64,000 nt of DNA from Deroplatys truncata. Its lineage: Eukaryota > Arthropoda > Insecta > Mantodea > Mantidae. The notes beneath the pieces are model-generated. The model saw only the letters and a list, made by a program, of their open reading frames with translations, was not told where the DNA came from and did no database searches. The stretch is taken from NCBI GenBank assembly GCA_030765065.1, contig CM060990.1:217287290-217351289 (forward strand), read 5' to 3'. The position numbers were made by a program, and so were the translations under genes. Below are positions 22,570 to 34,034 of the stretch, in pieces (position 1 is the first letter of the stretch; each line of letters begins with the position of its first letter).

Positions 22570-22570
22570 G
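22488..22570. repeat. (CAC)n and (TCCTGC)n compound microsatellite
   Basis: Pure CCA/CAC units run from 22495 to about 22526, then CTGCTCCTGCTC-type units to 22570. Confidence 0.95.
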
Positions 22571-22599
22571 CTGCTTACTTATCCCAACCTTATACATGA

Positions 22600-23265
22600 G
22601 GGTTTGTAAGTATTGGTAATGGTAATATTTGGAAACTGTAAGGCAGCCTGTAGTTTTTTCCATGTCCCTCAAGTAAGTATTAAAATTTCTATCCATATAG
22701 GTAAACTGCTGAAATTTTTAAGTAAGAAGTTGAAAATCAGGGTAGTTTTTGAAAGTCTTTAGTAGACTTGGTAAAATGGTGAACATTTGTATCTCAGGAG
22801 TGAAAGCAGAATGAGAATAATTTTAGAAAGTTGCAAGGTAGCCTATAATCTTTACAACTCCTTTAGCATAAGTTTACAAATTTGTGTCCAGATTAGACAA
22901 ATGTGTAACTTTGTGTATGAATAGATGAAAAATAACTGTAAAGATACTTTAAAAATATTGAAGTACTAATAGAATTGAAAATAAAGATTGCTGTAGTTTT
23001 TTAAAGTTGTAAGGTAATGTATAAGCTCTGCTAAGTCTTATGTCATAATTGTACAATATTTCATCCTGATAAGTTGAAATAGTGCAGATTTCTACTTAAG
23101 GAGTTGAAAATGTGGTAGTGTTTTTGAAAGTTGTAAGGTAAACCATAATTTTCATAGGATCCTATAGTACAAGTAGATAAAGTTTTGTAAGTTGGGTCAA
23201 AGAGTATTGATTTGTACACAAGGGTTGAAAATAAGAGAATTAATTTTTGAAGGTTGTAGGTTGCT
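22600..23265. repeat. Decayed minisatellite-like array, period roughly 125 bp
   Basis: The block GAGTTGAAAATxxxG..TAGTTTTTGAAAGTTGTAAGGTA recurs in degraded form near 22620, 22727, 22810, 22976, 23098 and 23224. The copies at 22976, 23098 and 23224 are spaced 122-126 bp; spacing further left is irregular. Confidence 0.6.
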
Positions 23266-24059
23266 CATCATTTCTGCCAGATTCTGTAAAGCAATTTTGC
23301 AATGTTTTATCAAAATCATATCAAGTAACATCATACCCTGATAATGTTCTACAAAATCAGAGGTATCCTGACATCCACATTCAATGAAATATGATTACAA
23401 TTGGGCGACGTAAGTGTTAAATGCCCAACTCCCAAATTTTAAATTGTTTGAATATCTTATAGTTGTTTGTTGTGAAGAACAGTGCTTTTCAGTGGTTAAA
23501 GAATTACTAAAATAAGATGAGCAGTATTTAAGATTACCATGTGTGCCTGCTCTCCCCCCTCTCTCCCCCTCCCCTACCCACCCATTTCCTTACTCTTCAT
23601 CTTCCCCCCCTTTACATCATCTCCTCCCCTCTCTCTCAGTAATACAGTTAAATGTTTACACAGTATTTCCCAGAGCTTATTACACTTTGAGCAAATGATA
23701 ATTTCTGGTCAATATTGTTTATACAAATAAGTAGAAATAAGGTTTAATGAAACCCATTTATGTATATACAAAAACATTTTCAGAAACAGTTTCATGAGCT
23801 GACTGTACAAAGTAAATGTTGCAATAAAAATAAAATACCAACAGGGTACTGATACATGTGATTTTGAAATTACAAATAAACTGTTGATGGACTGTAGAGG
23901 TACATACTCAGGAGTTGCATTTAGTTAGATCATTTCATGAATAAAATCTAATAAATGAGGTAATTAATAGCATAACTATTAAAAACAGAAGCACTGCAAA
24001 CAGTGAAGTTTTCTTCATGTTGAATTAGGAATGAGTCATACTATTTTTACACAAAACCT
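23266..24059. other. No recognised gene; pyrimidine tract
   Basis: A C/T-rich tract occupies 23551-23638. The remainder is AT-rich without recognisable coding or repeat borders. Confidence 0.5.
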
Positions 24060-24650
24060 TCACTTACTAAGTTAATAAAACTGGAACATTTTTGAGGGCA
24101 TTCATCCTCATCAGCAGTTTGGTGACTGAAGCATGTTCCTGCTGCCGTCTACTGGTGGAGTACAAAGATCTAACAACCTACTCATTTGTGGGATTTCAAA
24201 ATTTAAGATATTTTCTTCATTCTTGACAATGAATATTTTCTCCCAAATAGTCAGTTCTAGTGATGAGGAAACTGGTTTTAACAACTTTATTGATTGACCA
24301 ATGTTGTGGTTATCAGACCAAAAGTGATGTGATACAGCAGATTTGTCTGTTTCTGTTTTATATTTCTCTGGTGTTCTTTCAATCTGATGCTCAAGTTTCT
24401 CTTGGTTTTGCCTATGTAGAATTTTTCAGTCTTCACAGTTGATCTGGTTGATTCATGGTTGATTCCTGATTTGAGTGTATCCAGAATTTTGTTTTTCAGA
24501 GGCTTGTTCAGCAAATAGTTCAGGCTGTAGCTGTTTTGAGGAGCTAATCGGATGCCAAACTTATTTAATATTTGCTCAAATTTTCTGGGAATAGCCTGTG
24601 AGGTCATTCGAAAGGAATGTTGTGTTATCTTTTATACTGTTAAGCGATGG
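24060..24650 (-). pseudogene. Penelope-like retroelement, GIY-YIG nuclease end and terminus
   Basis: The minus-strand reading 24607-24287 has the RT-nuclease linker and KFYIGKTKRNLSIRLKEHQR, the GIY-YIG core (YIG, Arg, and xxEH helix) of PLE endonucleases. Beyond it the strand continues to TTTGTACTCCACCAGTAGAC and CTGCTGATGAGGATGAATGC then CCTCAAAAATGTTCCAG. The terminal words match those at 11536-11867, so both belong to one PLE family. Confidence 0.75.
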
Positions 24651-24810
24651 ACGAAAACGTACCACAGAAAAAATGTAAATCTTTTTAAAGCACACAGTTT
24701 GTTTCAAATAACTTTTTTGTGCCATGAACCATCTCTGAGGTATGCATTATGGTTTGAATTGTTCAATACTTCATCATTCTTTTAATCCTGTCAATATTCA
24801 GTTGTTTTTT

Positions 24811-25002
24811 AAAATAAAGAGTTGAGGGTTGTTACACTAATCACTATAATATTCTTACTTGAACGCGTTTCGGGAGACGGTTTGTTCCCATCGTCAGCAT
24901 GTATGAGGACATGCTGACGATGGGAACAAACCGTCTCCCGAAACGCGTTCAAGTAAGAATATTATAGTGATGTAGTGTAACAACCCTCAACTCTCTTTAT
25001 TT
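24811..25002. repeat. 92-bp-arm hairpin with hammerhead-like cores (PLE-type terminus in inverted duplicate)
   Basis: The left arm 24811-24902 and right arm 24909-25002 are reverse complements with no substitutions seen and only two small indels (2 and 1 nt), around a 6-nt loop ATGAGG. The right arm contains CTGACGATGGGAACAAACCG then TCTCCCGAAACGCG. This has the CTGANGA and GAAA conserved boxes of a hammerhead ribozyme, with GGGA/TCCC able to form stem II. The palindromic ACGCGT would allow a dimeric stem III. The left arm carries the same on the other strand. Confidence 0.85.
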
Positions 25003-25391
25003 TAAATTATGACACATCACTGTTACTAGCTTCTAAATCTTCAAAATTAGTCAATTCAGTTGTTTGTTGCAATTGCATGGAAAGAGCATGGAATTTTAAG
25101 CCCAGCATATAGTGGACAGTTCTTAAATATTTGTCTATTGCTATTACCTTGTGTCTTTAACGAAATGTGTAATGTAGCCATTTCTGCAAAAGTTTATCTC
25201 GATTAAAATGAAATAGACAAAAAAATAAGCTTTTGTAAGAATAGTTAGTATAATCATTAATAAACAATAGAGGATAGAGAAAGTCATGTAAATGTAACAC
25301 AAGATTTTTTCCCACTGCATATGTTCCCCTTGAAAAAAAAAAGGATTAGTTTTTAAATGAAAGTTTTATTGGTGTTTGTACGTTCTGTTAA

Positions 25392-25586
<195 letters not shown>

Positions 25587-26032
25587 TAAGCAAAAATATA
25601 TGCTTATTTAATCTGCTTATGGATAATTGAGTTAAAATTCATTGGAAGGTAGAGCTCGTCAATAAGAATAAATTTCTAATCATGTGTAGTGCAGGTGATT
25701 GTTTATAATGCTTGATGTAATAAATTTTTGGTAATTTCAGAAGCAGCCCAACTATTGGCATTATACATGGAGTGTATATGTTGCAGAAAAATTGTTTTAA
25801 TTTTACTAAATGAAGTCACTAGAGAAATTAATATATTCACAAGTTTTGAAACATAGCTGGATCAAATGGTGCTGTCTTTTGGTAAATTAACTGTAATCAC
25901 TGGTTATGTATCTTCCATGATACCAAGACAAAGAATTTGGTGGAGCATGGTTGAAGAACAAGCTGAAGTTTAAAACAACCAACCAGGCATTATTTATCTT
26001 TAATTGCATCATTCATTATTACATACCTGTAG

Positions 26033-26326
26033 TAAGATACTCAAAAAATTAAATTGAATTTTATTTGTGGATGCTGTTTAACTATACTGAGTGTGGAAGA
26101 CCAAATTTTTTTCTCAAAGGCCACTTTATCAGGCTTGAGGTTATTTTACTTGCCGTAAATCTATGACATGGGACCATTGGCTTCACTTCCCTTCTGAAGG
26201 AAGCCATGCTAAGGATTTTTACACTCGAAAAATCCATTGCCGTCTGTCGGGTTTGAACCCGCAACCTCGGGAACTAGAGGCTAGCATGGTACTCCTAGAC
26301 CATGGAGGATGACATAAGATTCTCAA
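26033..26326 (-). mobile_element. tRNA-derived SINE, family 1, copy 2 (antisense)
   Basis: Bracketed by TAAGATACTCAA (26033-26044) and TAAGATTCTCAA (26315-26326), an 11 of 12 target duplication. The body has the family words AAGCCATGCTAAGGATTTTT and GGGTTTGAACCCGCAACCTC (B-box strand) and CTAGCATGGTA. It is shortened around the central region compared with copy 1. Confidence 0.85.
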
Positions 26327-28228
26327 GATGAGCCTTGTAATGCCTCTTGTGTTTATACTAATGGATTTAATTAGTGCCAATTGAGAGCATTCCTTTACTC
26401 AATTGACTCAGATTTGGTAAATATTCCTTTGCACTGTGATATCCATGGCTTAGCTAAGGAGTAGACTCTTTCAGTGACTTGTAAGTAGGAAATGTGGTAC
26501 TTCAGACCAGAAGTCAAAGCTATCAATCTGAGAATAGGTAAACAATTTTCTACGGAGTGATGTGTGTCAGAACATTATTGTATGTGAAAAAAGTAGTCAA
26601 TCTGCATTTGCACATCACTTCCAAATTGATTTCCATACAAATTTTGAAAAATTTGTTGTGTCAGGTTAATTCCCAGTCACATTGCCACCAACTACACTTT
26701 ACTGTTAGAAGCAGCTTTCTTCTTCTGCATGAGTAAAGACAATAGAATTTCATGATTTGTGAATTCATGAAACAATTTAAAATTCTAAGAGCAACATGTT
26801 TTAAGCTAAATGCAACTGGATTAAATGGGATTCAAGTTTCAAAGAACCATGTGTTATTCACAGTTTTACAATCCTTCATAAATTGTAGCTGTTAATAGTA
26901 AATTTTTTTATTTATGGATCAATTTTTACAATTTATAATTGAACATTAATAAATGAATTACTTTTTTGTATTTGTATTTTAGAGCATATGCTTCTCCTGA
27001 GTTTAAAGTATGGAGACCTAAAGTTATTGAGAAATGACTCGGAAAGCATCTGTTTGAGAAAACATATAACATGAGTGAAGGAAAGTAACATAGACAAGTC
27101 GCAAAGATCTAGAAAGTTTATACTGGCTGTTACTTGCAAATTTTATGTTTATTCACATATTTTTATAATTTATACAGTTAAGCTGCAATTTTTCAATCAG
27201 AAATAATCTGTTTCTCCCAGAGTTAAAAATAACAGAGCAGCCTACTTTGTATGTCATCATATAGGTGAAGTGCTCCAGTAGTATTATCATAATTTGCAAG
27301 AAAACTCTAGTAGAGAATAAAGGGAGTAGAAGGGGGAAAATCACTCAAAACAAAGAAACAAGTAGATAATTAGTTTTGAGCAGAGACTGAAGCTAATTAT
27401 TATTAAAGGATTTATGTAGTGCTGCTGAATTAGAACTTGAATGCCCACATTGAGCAGTTTTTGCAATATGGAATTTAAATGTGAAGATTATAAGGCTTTG
27501 TAGCTTTTGCAGTTCGTATACATCCAATGGTGCTAAAATTTGTTTTGTGCCTGAATAATTAAAATTATACTGTATTGGAGTAAGACATGACTATCTTGCA
27601 TGTGTTTTTACTTTCTCCTGTTTTTACCCATTGTCCCTGTAATCGTTGTCCAATGATGACTATCTTATAGTTGGCTGCCCCAAACCATTTTTTTTTTTCC
27701 ATAAGAATGAAACTGATAATCAAGGAATGTTCCAATTAAGGCTTAAAATGTTATGGCCACCCTTCCACCAAGCCAATCATAAAAATATAATAATAACTGA
27801 TAGGCATATTCTTATGCCTACTAATAACAGGTGCCTAATACTTTTGATTAAATCTGATCTTAAGTTACATCTAAAGTGGATTTTATTATTTTGTCATTGA
27901 GATGTTTATTATTGCAGTCACAAATGAAGGCAGTAAATGACAGTTACTGAGCAGACAGGAGCGGAAAGAAAAGTGGCCGCAAGCATGTGAGATTTTGGCT
28001 CAAATCAGGTGACATTCTGTTAAACATCAATGCACTACATAATTACATATCTTACCTTATTCTTTATTTTCCTTTAGAGTAAGAATCCTGAAGGTGCCTG
28101 GACAATGGGGTTGATATGTGCCTCAAAATTTCAGTGTTACACAAACACCCTTTGACACAGACTACTGCTGATGGTTAGAGAGCAACAACTGTGACATCAC
28201 AGAGCTTTCACTGCCGCACAACTGCCTT
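26327..28228. other. No recognised feature
   Basis: AT-rich intron B sequence. I see no coding similarity, inverted termini or tandem repeats of note. Confidence 0.45.
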
Positions 28229-28549
28229 CATTTGTGATGGGGAAAAATTAAGTTGTGTTTTATTTATGGACGCTCTTTAACTGCTGTGGTCCTTAGCGTC
28301 CCATTCTATATTGGGCATGAAAGACCAGTAATTTTGCTCAGAAGCCTCTTTATCAGGCTTGAGGTTCTTTTATGTACTGTAAATGTACGACATAGGACCA
28401 CTGGCTTTACTTCCCTTCCAAAGGAAGCCATGCTAAGGATTTTTACGCCCAAAAAATCCATCGCCGTCTGCCGGGTTTGAATTCGTGACCTCGGGAACTA
28501 GAGGCTAGCATGGTAACCACTACACCATGGAGGACAACATTTGTGATGG
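28229..28549 (-). mobile_element. tRNA-derived SINE, family 1, copy 3 (antisense)
   Basis: An exact 12-bp target duplication CATTTGTGATGG (28229-28240 and 28538-28549) brackets a full-length copy of about 297 bp. It runs from the 3' tail (TTATTTATGGACGC) to the tRNA-like head (CTAGCATGGTAACCACTACACC, antisense). Confidence 0.92.
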
Positions 28550-29580
28550 AGATTAGGTTCAACATCCCATTTGAGGAAGCTGATCATCCTCCATTTAAAG
28601 AATGGGTGAATGAGTTTTTGCATGTAGGAGTGATTTGCATGGCAGTAATTTTAAGGGGATTTTTTATCTTCTCTTGCATAGTGCTCAAATGAAGAAAGCT
28701 CTCAAGGGCGAAAAACTTCCAGTTAATCAGACAATACAAGTGATGAAATGGGCAGAGCAGTTTTTGTTACTCTGTTGTGTGTTGTCTGCTACACATCAAT
28801 ATGCAGCTTCATTCACATCTTTTGAGGCAGTAAATATTGTTGTGCTCAGGTGCCACTATGATACTGCAAGATTTGAGTGTCCTTGACGAGATTGTAACAT
28901 TTTCAAGCGACTTTGCAATCTACATTACCTCTTACTTTGAAGATCTTTCCATACTTCCTAATAGTGCCATCTATATTCAGTGCTGAACACACAAATTAAA
29001 CCTTGTTTGAGTAGTATGAATGAATTTTCATTGAATTCAATTCATGGTGACAGTAAAACAAACCCTTTTACATGCAAAGAACAACTTTCTAATAGTTTAT
29101 ACAGAAGAAAACCTCAAAGGCAGGGCTATTTCCGCGTTCCAAAAAAGATGTTTACATTTGGAGGTAGTTAAAGATGGTGGATAATTGCAACATACTGTTA
29201 CAATTCCTAAGGTCTTGGGCACATAAGGTTTTTGGTATTGCTGCTTCATTTCTCCATAACACTAGTGAGATTGAGCTGAAAAAAATCATCATCTTCAGGC
29301 TCCCTTTGTGCAGTCTCATTCATTGCTCCTAAAACTGCTGTTAGTATACTAAGTATTTTAAGTATATTAAAAGTGATTATAAACAGTGAAACTTTTAATA
29401 ATAATTGAAATTGCTAGTGGATTGGTGACACTGGTTTTACTTGTTGCCACCAATGCACTCACCATTTCAGTTATTGCTGTTAGTAAGCTTAAGAGATTGG
29501 CGCCATACTGTGACACAATGGTTATGGCCCAAGGCTATTTAGAGGTTGGTGCCGTGCAGTCAGAGTAAACAACAATAAGT
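28550..29580. other. No recognised gene
   Basis: Short + readings (for example MEIRFNIPFEEADHPPFKEW at 28549) match nothing I know. No splice-flanked exon of SdhA is present. Confidence 0.4.
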
Positions 29581-29626
29581 ACTGCTTGCCAGTGTAAACA
29601 CCAGGCACACTATCGGCAGATAATCA

Positions 29627-29740
29627 GAACCTTCTGGAAGTTTCCTCCCCCTTCCTCCAGAACATGTGTTGAAATAGTTCTAGAATGTTCTGTGGAAAAT
29701 TCCAATGGCTGTATAAGTGAGCATTCTTACAAGAACAGTA
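29627..29740 (+). promoter_or_regulatory. Orphan heat-shock-type promoter: two HSE clusters and TATA box
   Basis: 29627-29644 reads GAAccTTCtgGAAgtTTC, four perfectly phased heat-shock-factor half-sites. 29678-29702 reads TTCtaGAAtgTTC, a 4-nt gap, then GAAaaTTC. A TATAAG follows at 29712-29717, placing transcription start near 29740 on the + strand. This layout (HSE arrays within about 100 bp of TATA) is that of insect heat-shock genes. No heat-shock protein coding sequence follows. It could also be the U3 region of a solo LTR. Confidence 0.55.
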
Positions 29741-30290
29741 GAGTGGATTGGAGTCGAGTGTAGTTGTGTCGGTCAGTCAGCAAATGAGTTGGCAGGTGAG
29801 TTTCTCATGCAGCATCAAGTGCAATTAGTTCTCTGAGTGAATTTGTGGCGAAATCAGTGGCATGCAGCGAGTGCTGCTTCGACTCCCCAGTGAGGAACTG
29901 TTCGGAAGAGGAGACTACGTTACGAAGAAAGTGAAGTGATGGAGAATTCAACTAGTTCACCTTAGTGAAGTGACACAGTAAAGTGAACTCCCAGTGAAGT
30001 TGTACTAGATAAAACAACTAAACAGTGACAATAAAAACAGTGAAGAGTGGCAGTTGAAAAAACTGGACAAAGTCATAATACCAGTGACTACTGACATGAT
30101 CAACCTAAAGTGGCATCTACAAGTTGTTACTGAAAGAAATTAGAGTGACAAATTCAAATCTCATGAAATGAGAATGTGTTGAGAAAGCTGTGGAAGAGAT
30201 GAAACATGCTGAAGAGACATCTTGTAAAGTTGCAAAAATTAATGTTGGGGATCAGAGGCTCAACCAGAAGTTTTGTTCAGGGGGTTGAAA
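29741..30290 (+). other. A/G-rich leader-like sequence downstream of the HSE promoter
   Basis: A stretch rich in AGTGAAG, CAGTGAA and AGTGACA words (29925-30110) without a long reading frame resembles the long purine-rich untranslated leaders of insect Hsp70 genes, or an LTR R-U5 region. No open frame beginning with the Hsp70 N-terminus is seen. Function unknown. Confidence 0.35.
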
Positions 30291-30839
30291 GCTTGTTCAC
30301 AATAGTTTTTTTTCTTTTTTGTATTTTTTCACCTGGAAATGTAATCCTTTTTTAAATGAAATATACATGCTGCTTCCATTGTATAAAAGCCAATATTACA
30401 AGAAAAGTTTAAAATTAAATTGAATTGCTAAATGCAGGAACATGGCTGACATGTTCATATATTTCAAACCGTCACATTTAGTCATTTAGCTATTCAGTTG
30501 TTCAATAGAATTTCTTGCATGTAATTCTTGGCATTTCCACATGTTTGGATAATAATATAAACTACATAATCGTTTGATAACTTTATTGAATATGGGATAC
30601 ACTCATTCATTTTTAACTTTTTCTTTATGATGTACAAATTGTGAGAATAACCTTAGTAAATAATTCAAACAGCAAAATTATTGCAGATAGTAAGTCCATA
30701 GAAATCGCTGCATAATGACTATGACTGACTACAGCATTTTGATTAATTCAAGCTAATGCAAATTTTTCATTCTTTCTGTGCCATTTTGTTCAAAATGGAG
30801 TCAACTGATGGAGTCTTGTTTCTATACAAATGTAGCAGA
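30291..30839. other. No recognised feature
   Basis: AT-rich intron B sequence between the leader-like region and the hAT relic. Confidence 0.45.
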
Positions 30840-31309
30840 GTTAAACCTTTAATCTTGTCTCAGAGGTTGAATTTCTGTAATAATTTTTTAGTCTACGTGA
30901 TGTAGAAAAACTCATTTCATTTCCTGCAAGAGACAGGTAGTATCGCTAATATGTGCAACTATGTTGTAATGTCATCGCAGTGTTCCAGAGCAGTTACTGC
31001 ACACTTTGACCATTCCTGTTTCTTCACTCTCACAGTGGATCTGTACCAAAACTTCAGCTCTATTTGTAGTTCCTCATTGTTTCCATTTAAGTTATTTTTG
31101 TAGAATGATGCCAAAGACTGAAACTCATTTAAAGTTTCTGCTGAAAGTTTACAAATATCCACTAGCAGCAGTGCTTGAAATCCAGTCAAAATAGACTTTT
31201 GTTTTGAAAACCTTTCTTTTAAGTTCTTTAAAAAGGCATCAAAAATGGAATGTGTACTGAGACTTAATAGTCCTTTGAGCAATGGGCACATATACTTGTT
31301 TGCTGGCAT
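30840..31309 (-). pseudogene. hAT transposase C-terminal relic (52-kDa-repressor-like group)
   Basis: The minus strand 31309-30959 reads LLLVDICKLSAETLNEFQSL and ELQIELKFWYRSTVRVKKQE then ALEHCDD. After a stop it continues LHILAILPVS and, in another frame, KIKGLTLLHLYRNKTP. This is the order of the C-terminal region of the THAP/52-kDa-repressor-like hAT proteins (LxxLATLPVS..AERSFS..LxGLALLxIHR), with the AERSFS segment destroyed. Confidence 0.6.
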
Positions 31310-32099
31310 TTATAAGTGAAAAATAGAAGAAAGTTGTAATGAAAATTTGTGTTTTCTCTTTCAGGCCAAGAACTTTACAAACAACCTTCATATTTCAATG
31401 GATTTGATGATGCATGCATTTGCCAAACTAAAATGGTTTGTGCGAATCCATCCTGAACTATCTGTTTCTGAAGCTGTAGAGACTTTGAGAAGATCACATA
31501 GAATTTGTTGATGGTACACTTTGTGCTCTGTATATACCAGTTTCCAGTGTAATTGTACTAGTTTCCACTGTAAATTGGGTAATTCCATCCAGAACAGATA
31601 GCTGAAAACACCAGCATCTTGAAAATTGTTTATTCTTATGCATGTTAGTTTACAGACGATGCAATATGAAGTCCCTAACCCCCATATTATAGGGGGTTGA
31701 AATTTCAAGATTACTGCTGACATGCTTGTAATGAATGTTTTTTAATGATAATAACAAATATTGAATACAAATTCTGAAGTTAATTTTAAGTAGGAGAATG
31801 TCAATGCTTTCAGTTACTCTGTTGTTTTTTTTACCTTCAAAATTGATATAACAGGAAACTAATCAATATATAAATATTTATATCTAAAATTAAGTGTTCA
31901 TAATTATTTTGCTACCCATGATTATAACTGACATTTGCCTGTAAGATGCCAAACTTACACATTGATGTTTCAATAATTACTTGGTTAAATAAATTTAAAT
32001 ATCTCACTGGCGCTCAATGCACAGTTACTCTCCTCCCTGCTGCATGGTGCAGCCGGTTGCATGCCTGTTCCTGCAGCATGTGTGTAGTGTCATATGTCA
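31310..32099. other. No recognised gene
   Basis: A 111-codon minus-strand reading (31723-31388) is not recognised and is probably chance. Confidence 0.4.
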
Positions 32100-34034
32100 C
32101 AATTCCATTTCTCTTGGCATTTCTGAAGAGCTTAAGTACATTTTCACATGTGTATTTCCATTTGCAGGCACAACACAATGAATGTTTCTAGTTCCCAGAA
32201 CAGTCTTTAGACCTAGGAACCTCGTAGAATTTAAAAGATCACTTTGTTTTGTATTCATTTGTCGTAAATGAACACACAATTCCATTTCAGTTGGACCTCA
32301 CCCTTTCCCAGAGTTCTTAGGGGGTGTTAATCACTGTTCCTTGAATATTTGCATGCACAGCTAATCATTTTATAGCCCCCCACACCACCACACGACCTTT
32401 GCCATGGTTTGTGGCGACAAAGTGCCACTCGGCTTGCACATTGAAATCTTCATGATGAAGCAAGTTTTCAAAGTTTTTGTTTTTGTACTGTGTGCAGCTC
32501 TATCACTATAATAAAATAATTTTTTGAGCAATGGGAATTTTTGTTTCAAATGGGCATTTTAAATTTTTTTTCTGGAAAAGACGATATCCTGCAGTGTCAT
32601 GAATTAAATATTTGGAAACCATTGAGAAACAGATACTGTCTAAATTGTTATTTGCTGTTCTGTAATAAATGACAAAGGAGTGTATTGTTGCTTGAGAATG
32701 ACTCCAATGGTACCCTTGTATAGCATCCTGTATGATTAAGTTACTGACTAATCGCCAATAACTATAAGTTCTTACTGCTTTATTTGGGTTTTCAGATGCC
32801 TTAAAAAATTAGATTGTGTTGTTGCAACGAAATTGTGTGATTTAAATTTTTTTAAATTCATTGTGAAATTTGGAGGCATTTTTATGTCATCTGTGCTCTG
32901 TCTGTCGCTTTCCACTTCCTGTAGATAACTTCTTGTATTAGATTGGCCTGGAATAAATTTGTCAATGTTTCTATTAGAACTGTATCTGTAGGGCATTTTT
33001 CACACTTGTTTAAATAACAATCTGGCAATCGACCAAAGGACATCAAGTTATGCAAGTTGCTGAGTTCTGCAAAAGAATTCTCACTCTTATGTTTGACATT
33101 CTTGAGACTTATGAACATAATTTTGTATTTACGCATGCAGAAAGAGAGAGAGGGTGGGAGGGAGAGAGGGGGAGAGGGAGAGATCCCCCCTAGTATTTAG
33201 GCCTAAGGAATGCAAATGGTGAAAATCCTGTTTTTGTTTCCGGTTCTTGATTTTATGCTTCCTATAGAGTTCTTTCAAATTGGCCAAAAATAACCCCTCT
33301 CTCTCCCTCCCTCCTTGCTGATGTCATCTTAATAAAATCTTTTTACTGTGGTATCATCATCATCCGGTAGATTATGTTGGTAGTTCCTGGCTAATGTAGA
33401 CATGCCTTTTTGAGCCTGCGTCAGTTTTGCAGTATGTGCTACATACCTAGATACACCAAACTCCGAACACATTTTGTGTTCACTCCACTCTTGGGAAGGC
33501 AGGTTAATATCATGTATTTTTCAGCTGCAGTGTTTACGCTTACAAATTTATCTTTAAACTGAGAAATCATTTCATCCCCATCATTTTTTTCTACATGAGT
33601 TTTGAAAATACTTCTGTCAGTGTCCTGGGCACAGAAGCATATGTCCTTTGTGAATGCAGTTTAACCCAAGACAATTTTGATTTGGAAATAGGGGATTCAC
33701 GTAATGGTGTTAAAATTGTATTTAATGTACTTAGAGCATGTTCAGCAGGTATGTATTCCTTTTCACTGGACCACTTCATGCTAGTACTAGTGCACTCTTC
33801 TTCAGTGGAAGATTTAGCATCTTCCAAGTCTGTCTCATCTGATTTGATATTAATTTTGGAAATCCTAACACTGCAAGTTACATAAATAGCATCACCTATT
33901 ACTAAATGCAAAAAATTTTTGCAGATACTTGCTGCTACTTTTCTCTTACTCACTTTCTTGGAATGTCTTTCCAGTCTGAAGGGATTACAACACCACAAGG
34001 TATTCCACAGTTTATTTTCTTTAACTTTAGGCAT
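32100..34034 (-). pseudogene. Relic of a repeated uncharacterised insect/cnidarian ORF family
   Basis: From 34034 downward the minus strand reads NKLWNTLWCCNPFRLERHSK, IPAEHALSTLNTILTPLRES, then in shifted frames MCSEFGVSRYVAHTAKLTQA, LHNLMSFGRLPDCYLNKCEK and KWKATDRAQM. It continues with SHNFVATTQSNFLRHLKTQI, IQDAIQGYHWSHSQATIHSF and HHEDFNVQAEWHFVATNHGK. I recall a large multicopy family with these blocks in insects and Hydra that is annotated only as uncharacterised. Aspartates and histidines in the second half are suggestive of an RNase H-like transposase fold. At least eight frame changes or stops. Sense of the reading is antisense to SdhA. Confidence 0.6.
33139..33186. repeat. (AG)n / GGGAGA purine-rich microsatellite
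   Basis: GAGAGAGAGG..GGGAGGGAGAGAGG units, lying inside the uncharacterised-family relic. Confidence 0.9.

Noticed and set aside
22442..22696. 84-codon minus reading with Gln-Glu and poly-Val runs
   Set aside because: Translation of the CAC/TCCTGC microsatellite, not a protein.
23539..23640. Pyrimidine-rich tract as a strong splice acceptor for a hidden exon
   Set aside because: No AG-bounded open frame with SdhA similarity follows, and exons on either side are already contiguous.
29741..30300. Hsp70 or small heat-shock coding sequence after the HSE promoter
   Set aside because: No open frame resembling any heat-shock protein N-terminus in the three + frames; only a leader-like region is seen.
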